Assembly: GCF_000143415.4 (NCBI RefSeq)
Contig: NW_003314287.1
Span: 1,633,514-1,697,513 of the forward strand
Direction: 5' to 3'
DNA from: Selaginella moellendorffii
Taxonomy: Eukaryota; Streptophyta; Lycopodiopsida; Selaginellales; Selaginellaceae
DNA length: 64,000 nt
Part shown: piece by piece, positions 35,563-44,452 of the stretch
Layout of the letters: each line of letters starts with the position of its first letter
How positions within the stretch are numbered: the first letter of the stretch is position 1
Translations under genes and position numbers: made by a program
The notes under the pieces: generated by a model
Told to the model about the DNA's origin: nothing
Database searches by the model: none
The model's input: only the letters and a program-made list of their open reading frames with translations

Positions 35563-37920
35563 TCACACTTGAGCTTCTGCGACTCGGGCGATTTCTTCTT
35601 CCTCGAGCTCCTCGCTCTCCTCGTTCCATGCCGCAACCGTGTTGGATAGCAGCACATACGGCGCTGATTTCAATCGTCCCAGCTGCACGGCTCGCTTTGC
35701 CGCGGCCGCTGCTCGCTTGGAATCGCTGTGCGTCTTGCAAGCCGAGATCAGAGACAGCCACGAGACTCCATCCGGCTCGAAAGGCATGCTCTCGATGAGA
35801 TCCTGCGCGTCCTCGAGCCGCCCCGCGCGGCCGAGGATGTCGATCAAGCAGCCAAAGTGGTCGGCGGTGGCCGGGATGCTGTGATCCGCGACCATGGTGG
35901 CGAAGTAGTCGCAGCCATCCCGGAGGAGACCTCCATGGCTGCAAGACGAGAGGATGCTCATGTAAGTGATCCCGTTTGGCTGGACGCCGTTGAGAACCAT
36001 GGATTGGTGAAGCTCCAGCGCGAGTTTGTCATAGCCGTTTTGAGCGTAGGCTGCCACCATCGCGGTCCACGACACAACGTCCGCTCTGGAGCTCGCAACT
36101 TCGTCAAACAAGCGTCGAGCCTCAGCCAGACTCGCGCATTTTCCGTAGAGGTTGACGAGGCCAGAGCAGATCATCGGGTCGCACTGCACTCCCGACTGGG
36201 CGATCGTGGAGTGGAGAACTCTCCCGACTTTGAGCGATGCCACCTTCGTGCAAGCGTCGAGCGCGTTGACGAAGGTGATGGTGTCCACTGGAACTCCTTC
36301 CAGATCCATCTTGCTAAAGAGCTGGAGAGCTTTCTTTCCTTCGCCGTGCTGCGCAAAGGCCCCGATCATCGCCGACCACGATACCGTGTTTCGAGAAGGC
36401 ATCTCGTCGAAGGTTTGCTTGGCTCGGTCGAGATGCCCGGTTTGAGTATATGCAGCGAGCATGGCAGTCCACGACACGACGTTCTGCTGGGGCATGGTTT
36501 GGAAGAGATTCTCGGCGCTGTAGAGATCGCCATGCAACGCAAACGCGGAGATCATAGCGTTGTAGGAAACCACATCCGGGTGTGGGAGCTCGTCAAACAT
36601 ACTCTTCGCGGTGTGTAAGTCTCCCTTCTCGGCAAAAGTGGTGATCATGATGTTCCACGAAAGCTCACTCCATCGAGGCATCTGGTCGAACGCTCGCTTC
36701 GCCTCCTCCGGCACAGCATTCGCCGAGTAAGCCCCGATCATCACGTTCCACGACACCAAATTGAGCTCCGGAGCCTGGTCAAAGAGAGCCTTCGCGTCGA
36801 CGACGTTCTTAGCATCCACGAACGCCGTCAGCATGATGTTCCAGGTGATCGCATTGCTCTGCGGAATCCGATCGAAGAGCGCCCTCGCGTCGACGAACTT
36901 GTCGTTCTGAGCGTGCGCACCGATGACGGCATTCCACGAGACAACATCCCGGTTTGGCATTCGATCGAAGTTCGCTCGAGCCTCGTCCAAGTTGCCGTTT
37001 GATCCATAGGCCGAGACGAGGCTGTTCCACGACATGAGAGTCTTATCCGGCATGGAATCAAACACCACCTTCGCCTCACGCAAATACCCGTTCTGGGCAA
37101 ATGCTGAGATGACCGAGTTCCAGGCCACAAAGTCCCTCTCCGGCATGCACGAGAACAACCATTGCGCCTCCTCGAGAAACCCATTCTCTGCGTAAGCCGC
37201 CACCATAATCGTCCACGACACCACTGTGAGCTGCGGCATCTTGTCCAGCATCACCCTCGCATTCTCCAGATGCCCCCTCTGGGCATATCCCGTGATCATC
37301 GTGTTCCAGACGATGAATCCCCGCAGCTCCATCCGATCGAAGACCTGTTTGGCAGCATCGAGGTTCCCGGCCTGGGCGTATCCGGAAATGATCGTCATCC
37401 ACGAGAAGCTGGAAGCCTCGGGCAGCCCATCAAAGAGTTCCTTGGCGCTGTTCATGTCTTTCAGCTCCACATACCCGGAGATGATCCCATTCCAAGTCGC
37501 GGCCTCCCACTCCGGCATTCTCGTCACCACCGCCATCGCCTGCTGGATCTGCCCCCCCTGCGCGTACGCCGCCACCATCGCGTTCCACGACACGCTATTC
37601 CTCTCGCCCATGGCGTCGAAGATCCTCCTCGACTCGCCGGGATCGCTGGAGTTGCGCGCGTGGGCGGCCAGGTAGATGTTCCACGAGAAGGAATTCTTCC
37701 TCCGGATGGCCTGGAACGCAGCGCGCGCGTCCGCCACGCTCCCGCACAGCCCATACATCTGCACGATGAGATTGCCCAGGAACGTCCCTCCATCGCCGCC
37801 GAGGTCGCGCACCCGAGAATGCGCCCTCCTCGCCCGGGCGAGATCTCTTGCGCGCCCACATTCCCGCAGCAACGCCGCTATAGCACCCTCATCGATCGCT
37901 CCTCCAGCCCTAGCAAGCAT
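35563..37920 (-). CDS. Pentatricopeptide repeat protein, S-repeat array (PPR-2)
   Basis: Organelle RNA-binding PPR protein, single exon, 785 residues from the ATG at 37920 (the frame opens 36 bp upstream with GTG only). After an N-terminal PPR block (ALLRECGRARDLARARRAHS, NLIVQMYGLCGSVADARAAF) there are about 15 consecutive 31-residue units such as DVVSWNAVIGAHAQNDKFVD and NVVSWTAMLAAYTQTGHLDR. Longer units follow (VPVDTITFVNALDACTKVAS, VQPNGITYMSILSSCSHGGL), then GRAGRLEDAQDLIESMPF and an E1-like SAPYVLLSNTVAAWN. It ends in an acidic tail (EESEELEEEEIARVAEAQV) with no DYW domain. It lies 127 bp downstream of the TRAF1-like gene on the same strand, so its promoter overlaps that gene's 3' UTR. 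Confidence 0.93.
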   Translation of the reverse strand: MLARAGGAIDEGAIAALLRECGRARDLARARRAHSRVRDLGGDGGTFLGNLIVQMYGLCGSVADARAAFQAIRRKNSFSWNIYLAAHARNSSDPGESRRIFDAMGERNSVSWNAMVAAYAQGGQIQQAMAVVTRMPEWEAATWNGIISGYVELKDMNSAKELFDGLPEASSFSWMTIISGYAQAGNLDAAKQVFDRMELRGFIVWNTMITGYAQRGHLENARVMLDKMPQLTVVSWTIMVAAYAENGFLEEAQWLFSCMPERDFVAWNSVISAFAQNGYLREAKVVFDSMPDKTLMSWNSLVSAYGSNGNLDEARANFDRMPNRDVVSWNAVIGAHAQNDKFVDARALFDRIPQSNAITWNIMLTAFVDAKNVVDAKALFDQAPELNLVSWNVMIGAYSANAVPEEAKRAFDQMPRWSELSWNIMITTFAEKGDLHTAKSMFDELPHPDVVSYNAMISAFALHGDLYSAENLFQTMPQQNVVSWTAMLAAYTQTGHLDRAKQTFDEMPSRNTVSWSAMIGAFAQHGEGKKALQLFSKMDLEGVPVDTITFVNALDACTKVASLKVGRVLHSTIAQSGVQCDPMICSGLVNLYGKCASLAEARRLFDEVASSRADVVSWTAMVAAYAQNGYDKLALELHQSMVLNGVQPNGITYMSILSSCSHGGLLRDGCDYFATMVADHSIPATADHFGCLIDILGRAGRLEDAQDLIESMPFEPDGVSWLSLISACKTHSDSKRAAAAAKRAVQLGRLKSAPYVLLSNTVAAWNEESEELEEEEIARVAEAQV

Positions 37921-38047
37921 CCACGAATGGCAATCCCATGCGTCCACGTGTATCACAATCCAACGGCCACAACAGCTAGTTCACCAACGTTGACTAAAAG
38001 AGTGTGTTTCGTTTTTTCTTTCTTTCGGAGCAAGGAGCTCCCTGGCC

Positions 38048-41000
38048 TCACTGCAGTGGAGCGTACACCGAGTAGCAATCCGGAGGAACCAAGACGTGAT
38101 GGTGGAGAGGATATCGGCCCTGCGCAGCCGACACCTCCGGCCCAGCTCCGCCAGAGTAGCTCACGCTGCTGACGCTCATCGAGCGAGAGATCGGCCAAAA
38201 GCGACCATTCGCATCGCTCTGGAGAGAAGCCAGCGGTGTGTGCGCGTAGCTTCCCATCATCTGTGCGCTTTCCATCCTGCGCTGCTGCTGCTGTTGCTGC
38301 TGGTGATGCTGCTGCTGTTGGTGTTGCTGCTGCTTGGCACTGCTTCCATCGCCAGGCGAGCTGTAGTCTCCGCCTCTCCCACCGGGATGATGCAGGATCG
38401 CGCTCAGCGTCCTTCCCAAGTTCTTGTCCTCGTCCAGGAGATCGTTGATGATGTCCAGGTGCGGGAAATCCTCCGAGAGGCTGCTGAAGAATGGCGGCGG
38501 GGGCGGAGGCTGCCTCGTGGGTGACAGCATCTCCGCGCCTGATGGACTGCCTTGGTTGTCGGAGCTCTGGTCTTCGGAGTGCCCGGCGTCGTCGCTCGAA
38601 CTTTGCTGCTGCTGCGGCGGGTGGTGCTCGCTGTGGAGGACTTCCTGTGTTACCGTCCCAAATGTTATCGCTATCGAGTCATCCTGCCCGTTTTGCTGCT
38701 GCTGCTGCTGCTGCTGCTGGCTGCCACCACCTTTGTGAGGAGGTTTATCGTTGCTACTTGCATCTGGCATCGTTGCCACTTGGACCTCTTCCGCTCTTCC
38801 AGACTGCTCGTAAACAGGAGGTAGCTTCGACGCACTACTGCTCGTCGTCGACGTTGTTGTTGTTATTACTGTTGCCGAGGACGACGAGGCAGCGGCGGCG
38901 GCAGCAGTAGCGTAAGGCCGAGCAAACCCGCCATTGCTCACCAAGCCGCTACTCTGCGCGCTGTGTCCTCCAATATCGGCTCCTGGGCTGTGCAGCCTCC
39001 CCACAGCAGCATTTCTGTACGACACTGGTAGACCAGCCTGCTTCGGGGTGTCGATGATACCGGACGCTTCACCACCACCGCTCAGCCTGCCAGCGGCACT
39101 CATTGAGCGAGAGAGAGGCGGCGGAATCGGCTGCAAAGGAAACGGCATGGAGTGCCGAGGTCCATTTGCAATCATTGGCGCAGTCCCTGGTCTCGAAAAA
39201 GCTGGCATTGCGGACGCCGTCATACCAGGCCGTGGATCGTCGTCGGACTTGTGCTTCATAGCGTTGGAAGAGTCACTCCTGCCTTTTGAGTGATGCCCGT
39301 TCTCAGTAGCATGATAAGAACCATTTGTAGTCGCCCTGCTCGACTTTAACTGTCGATTGTCACCTTTCGGTACTCTTCCCTTCGGCACTGAATCCCCATC
39401 AGGCGGCATGCTATCGCTTCTGTTGCTGGAGGCCTCGGAACTAAATCTACAATCTGGAACATCCCCCGATCGATTCCTGTGACTTCTTGTCTGATCACCT
39501 GCTTTGTGCTGGGCGTAGCTAAGCTGTTCATGAAGCAAAACAACTTCGTCCTCCTGCAAACGCCAAAGCTTTAACGCTAAACGCTCCAGAAAAAAATTTA
39601 CCTTTTCTTGTAGACGTTTTTCAAGCCAACGCACTCTTTCCTTGAGAGAAAGAATAACAGCCTCCGAATCTATACCTCCTGGACTGCAACTACTGCTCGT
39701 CTCGCCAGTGCTTCGAGCGTCTGCAGTTCGGAGAACTGCATCGCCTTCAAGAAGCCTACCATCGCTGTCAAAACCATCAACAGCAGCCCTGCTCCTGCCC
39801 CTGTCACCGCATTGTGTAAACAGCTGAAACGAGGAAGTACGAACAAGTACCTTAGGAAACCGTGTTCGGAGATGTGCGTCCTTGAACTGAACAAATTGCT
39901 ACTCGGCGGTCTCACCGATGGTAGAGAGTCCGAGGAGCAAGTGGAGGAGCTGTCGTCCAAAGCCGAGGGTACTCTTTTACTCTGCCCGCTGGCTTCGTCA
40001 GTTAAAGAACCACTGAAACTTGCTTCCATTTCCTGGTTCACGAATGATGCGTCTCGTTCCCATGTCGCATGTTCTAAATCATCCGCTGTTCCAAAGGTTC
40101 CCACAACGCTGTCCAGACCACTATCACCTTCCTCATCTACAGTCTCGCCCATCAAAATCGACGAGAGGTCGACATCCGTTAGCAGAATTTTCTTCGTGAC
40201 AAGCCTACTGCTTGTTAGATCTTGCTCCAGGCGCTTTTCAGAAGGATCTTTGTCTTTTCCTTTACGATCTTTCCTTCTTTGTTTAGCCTGTAAGAACAAA
40301 GAAGGATAAAGTTATATAGATTAGAGTAAAGTTTACCTGTTTCTTCTTAGTACGTTTCTCCCGTTCAGCTGCCTCGCGCTTTGCTTTAAGCTCATTTTCA
40401 GCCTGACCGGCAGCTTCTTCTTCACGAATAAGCTCTTCTTGACGTTTTAACGCCACAGCTTCTCTGTACGCCACTTCTATCCGATTGCTGCGACGGAATG
40501 ACCAACGTTACATTGAAAGTATAATAAAAAGAGAAATACCTGAATAAATGAGCTAGCACGAACATTTCGACAGTCCGCCTGCCAAGCTCTGTAAGCCTCC
40601 GTTCGTCACGTTCAACGAACTCCTTCCCAAATTCATCTCCAGATGCTCCGTCCTGATAAAAGCATAAAATGGTGAAGTTCAATCGAATACCATATTGTCT
40701 ATACCTTCGTCCGGTTTTGAGGCCCCTTATCATCTTTGTAGGAAGGCAATGGCTCTAGTACGACCCGCTCCAAGAGCGAAAGTATATCGCCAGCAAGTAC
40801 AAAAAAATCCTTCTCCATCCAGACAACAGGTGTAAATGAATCATATCCTGCGTCTAATTTATGGTTCTTGTTCTTTTTCTGACGATCCAAAGCCTTACAG
40901 CCACTGTATAATGCATCCATGACCAGCGTTGAAGTGACCTCCTTCTCGTTGAAAAAGCGCTTAACCACGGCCTTGAAGATTATATCCGTCTTTTCTCTAG

Positions 41001-42282
41001 CAAGCCGTCGGCGTGCATTGTCTTCGACAGCCGACCAGAAGGCTCGGAAACTGGCAAGCACAGTAAGGAGTTACTAAGCAGATATATGGTTACTTCCGCC
41101 ATACCTTGACCAGCAAAGAGTATCCTCTATTACTTTACCAAGTTTCTCTCTCTTCTCTTCCACAAAGCGTCGGCAAATACCCTCAACGTTTGTTATGTAC
41201 ACGCGGACCAGCTCTCGCCTATACTGACAATCGAGACAGCGGAAAGGCTGAAGAGGATTCTCCCTGTCAAAATTCCAACAAACAATAAGATACTAGGATC
41301 TTTTAGACAGCCAAACCTGATAACTTGCACTTGGGCCTTGATAACCAACGTATCGCCGACCGTGAAACCATCCGCAACTTTAGAAAGTTCCATAAATTTC
41401 TTCCAGCCCCAGTCATGCTCCTTCTTGCAGAAACGATGTAAAGTATCTGCTTGTACAAAGTACACTTAGCGCCTATTCCACATAGATAAAAGTTTGCAGC
41501 ACCTGAATACTTAGACTTCTTTGGATCTTTGTTGACCACGGCTATAGTAAACTGCGCAAAATGACTCCATCCTTCAGAAAACACAAGACGAAGACAAGGT
41601 ATGACAACCGTTAAAACTCAAAAGAGAAATCGAGTCTACTACCTGGTAGAAGCTTGTCATAATCTGCAACACACAGGAAAAGCGAAAGGTGATTGCAAAC
41701 ATCACATCCCTGAGGATACACTAAAATATACCTGAGAAGAAACGCTGAAGCCGTTAGAACAGCTTAAAGAGACAGGAGGAGAATGTTAGACGTGTTTGCT
41801 CACCACTTGTAGCCTCCGACTTCGAACACATTGCTCCGAAGTTCCCTCTTGCTAATCTCGGAGAAATTCTCGATCTTCCAGGTGAATTTTCCGTAAAGGT
41901 CCGAGGGCTTGGGTCCTGTAAAACAACAAAGAAAAAATGAACAAGAAAAAAGAAAGAAAAAATCCCACGACGAAGATGAAGAAATGATAAGAAAATGCGC
42001 TACCAGCACAATGAGGAATTCCAATCATCGGCCACACACAAACCCTATTGCAGGAATCGAGCAGTCACCTGGCAGCGTGGAGAGCGCCGACGATTTATCC
42101 TCGTCGGAATCACAATAGCCTGGAGATGTGGATGGAACTGACGGCTCCAACTGCTCGCGCGACCTCCATTCCGCGACAGCATCCGCGAGATGGAACCTGT
42201 TACCTCCGGACGACGCCGCTGGAGCAGCGCACGCCAATGCCGCATCGTCCCCGCTCGCATTGCCCTGCCCTGCGCACGCCAT
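38048..42282 (-). CDS. TRAF-like MATH-domain protein of the TRAF1A/TRAF1B (MUSE13/14) type
   Basis: In Arabidopsis this family acts as adaptors that control turnover of NLR immune receptors and autophagy components. Twelve exons join in frame: 42282-42069, 41915-41804, 41731-41643, 41571-41503, 41446-41317, 41263-41105, 41050-40705, 40652-40540, 40487-40337, 40287-39851, 39800-39602, 39553-38048. They give 1174 residues. The MATH/TRAF domain covers about 78-205 (LYGKFTWKIENFSEISKREL, LLPGWSHFAQFTIAVVNKDP, KKEHDWGWKKFMELS). Family-specific regions follow: FRCLDCQYRRELVRVY, EKEVTSTLVMDALYSG, ERDERRLTELGRRTVEMFVL and a charged coiled coil (ALKRQEELIREEEAA). The large last exon is low-complexity with poly-Gln runs. 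It keeps the RSMSAAGRL/SYRNAAVGR and DIINDLLDED motifs. The intron before exon 11 is 50 bp. Confidence 0.95.
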
Positions 42283-42412
42283 GCCGGGCAACGCAGAAAT
42301 AACCCTAGCGCTGGGCGGATTAGGGCAAACGCAAATAATCCCCTTAAGCCTATACTTTCTGGTTTTAGGGCAAAATAGATTTAGGGTTCTTGGATCCATA
42401 TGGCCGTAGCAG
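42283..42412. promoter_or_regulatory. Compact bidirectional promoter (130 bp) with telo-box-like motifs
   Basis: The ATGs of the TRAF1-like gene (minus) and PPR-3 (plus) are 130 bp apart. The spacer has aataaccctag at about 42298, ggttttagggc at about 42361 and atttagggttc at about 42378. These resemble the telo-box AAACCCTA in either orientation. No TATA box stands out. Shared regulation is inference. Confidence 0.6.
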
Positions 42413-44404
42413 ATGAAAATTGGTGTGCTCCGCCGATCTTACCACTCCACCGCCGCTCTCCAGGGCTTCCGCCGGCTGATCCGCCCCCCCATTGACATCT
42501 CCAACGTCGTCTCCTCCAGGGACTCGCCCCTCTCGTTTGTCTCCACGAATTGGCAGCGCGAGGGCGACGAGAATCACAGCCGATGGGTCAGCCGCGACGA
42601 TGGCAGCATCGTCAAGCTCCAATCCCTCGCCAGGAGGGACATCGATCTCCTGGACGACGCCGACACGCAGGATCCCAGCGTCTACATCGCTCTCTTGAGA
42701 GAATGCGGGTGCTCGCGCGCCCTCGCAGATGGGAAGAAGGTCCACGCCCATCTCTCCAGGGGCGGCCTCCACAGGGATCCGTACGTGGCCAATTTTTTGA
42801 TCCAGATGTACGGCAGGTGCGAGAGCATGCGCGACGCAGAGGATGTGCTTCGATCGTTGCCCTGTCCAAACGTTATCTCCTGGAACATCATGATCACAGC
42901 ATATGCCCGGAATGGGCATCTTGCAAAAGCAAAGAACACATTCGATGCTATGCTTGATCGGACGGTCGTTTCGTGGAATAGTATGATCACTGCGTATGCC
43001 CAAGACGGGCATGCTGGGGAATCTAAGAGGATTTTCGAAAGAATGCCTTTCTGGGCTGAAGTGTCGTGGACTACTGTCATGACAGCATATGCCCAAGATG
43101 GGGATTTGCTAGAAGCGATGAGTTTCTTTCAGCGAATGCCACACAGGGATGTGGTCGCCTGGACGACCATGATACGAGCTCATGCTCTTAAGGGCCTTTA
43201 CAGGGATGCGCTGGTTTTGTTTCGGAGGATGAACAGCGAGGGACTCAGACCGGACAAAGTTACGCTGCTCACGATTCTTGAGTCGTGTGACAGTCGGCTG
43301 GATGGAGCGGGGATTCACGCTTGCATCGCCGAGCTTGGGTTACAAACCGATGTAGCGGTAGGGACAGCGCTCATCAACATGTATGGGAGGTGTGGGTGCT
43401 TAGAGACTGCTCGGAGTATATTTGTGAAGATCGAAGAGAAGGATGTGGTGGCCTGGACCGCGATGCTCAATGCTTACGCTGATAACGGGCACTTGAGGGT
43501 CGCGGAGCTTATGCTGGAGAGGATGCCGCTCAAGAACTCGGTGTCTTTCAACGTGGTGATCACTGCTTTTGCTCGAAACGGCTACTTGTCCGAGGCCAGG
43601 GAGATATTTGACAGGGTGACGGACAGGGACGCTGTGACTTGGACGACTTTGATCACGGCGTATGCTCAGCAGGGCCAGTGTAAGAAATCTCTCGAGCTCT
43701 TTCGGCTGATGGTGGTAGAGGGAGAACTTATGGATAGAATCACGCTGGTGTCGATGCTCCACGTCTGTGCGGTTCTAGCGGTTTCGAGTGTTGGAGTGGC
43801 GATTCATGACTTTGTAGTCGGTGCAAAGATGGCGATCGATGCTACTCTCGGCACTGCTCTTATGAACATGTATGGAAAGTGTGGAAGCATTGAGCGAGCT
43901 CGCAGCCAGTTCGATTCAACCCAGCAGAAAGACATCGTTTTCTGGAACTCCATGATCGCGCTCTACGGTCAGAATGGTCACGGGAGAGAAGCTCTAGACC
44001 TTTTCAGAGACATGGTTCACGATGGCATGGAGTGTAGCGACACAACATTAGGGAGTGTTCTCTCCGCATGCAGCCACTCCGGCCTACAGAGACAGGGCCG
44101 AGATTTTTTCCTGGCAGTGGAGCAAGACTATGGAGTTTCTCCCACGATCGAGCACTACATTTGCATCATCGATCTTCTGGCGAGAGGTGGACGAGCGTCG
44201 GCTGCTCGCGAGCTGATTGACAGCATGCCCTTTGAGCCTCATGCTGCGGCTTGGACGACGTTTCTAGCCGCCTGTAAAGCTCAAGGCAAAGCCGGGGAAG
44301 CAGCAGTAAAGACCTCAGTGGAAGAGCTCTCCAGCAAAGTTGGAGACGTTTTTCTTCTCGTTGGCGATTCCAGTACAAGTGCTGCTGCCGTCGCTGCTGG
44401 ATGA
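42413..44404 (+). CDS. Pentatricopeptide repeat protein (PPR-3)
   Basis: Single-exon PPR protein of 663 residues starting at a true ATG. The N-terminus (MKIGVLRRSYHSTAALQGFR) is basic, hydroxylated and free of acidic residues, as in mitochondrial presequences. PPR units begin near 95 (YIALLRECGCSRALADGKKV, NFLIQMYGRCESMRDAEDVL). Then come 31-residue S units (NVISWNIMITAYARNGHLAK, TVVSWNSMITAYAQDG) and longer P/L-type units (EGLRPDKVTLLTILESCDS, EGELMDRITLVSMLHVC), ending with ARGGRASAARELIDSMPF. The E-type end is degraded (VFLLVGDSSTSAAAVAAG), with no DYW domain. The RNA target is unknown. It is divergent from the TRAF1-like gene and convergent with PPR-4, with stops 48 bp apart. Confidence 0.93.
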   Translation: MKIGVLRRSYHSTAALQGFRRLIRPPIDISNVVSSRDSPLSFVSTNWQREGDENHSRWVSRDDGSIVKLQSLARRDIDLLDDADTQDPSVYIALLRECGCSRALADGKKVHAHLSRGGLHRDPYVANFLIQMYGRCESMRDAEDVLRSLPCPNVISWNIMITAYARNGHLAKAKNTFDAMLDRTVVSWNSMITAYAQDGHAGESKRIFERMPFWAEVSWTTVMTAYAQDGDLLEAMSFFQRMPHRDVVAWTTMIRAHALKGLYRDALVLFRRMNSEGLRPDKVTLLTILESCDSRLDGAGIHACIAELGLQTDVAVGTALINMYGRCGCLETARSIFVKIEEKDVVAWTAMLNAYADNGHLRVAELMLERMPLKNSVSFNVVITAFARNGYLSEAREIFDRVTDRDAVTWTTLITAYAQQGQCKKSLELFRLMVVEGELMDRITLVSMLHVCAVLAVSSVGVAIHDFVVGAKMAIDATLGTALMNMYGKCGSIERARSQFDSTQQKDIVFWNSMIALYGQNGHGREALDLFRDMVHDGMECSDTTLGSVLSACSHSGLQRQGRDFFLAVEQDYGVSPTIEHYICIIDLLARGGRASAARELIDSMPFEPHAAAWTTFLAACKAQGKAGEAAVKTSVEELSSKVGDVFLLVGDSSTSAAAVAAG

Positions 44405-44452
44405 TTTTCGAAAGCGGGGAAGAAACCACCGTTTGAGTTCTGAAACTCTCAA

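Noticed and set aside
35334-35798. Plus-strand frame with a TATA-like box upstream
   Set aside because: Its second half is the antisense of PPR-2. The first 75 residues show no family features. A small real gene cannot be excluded.
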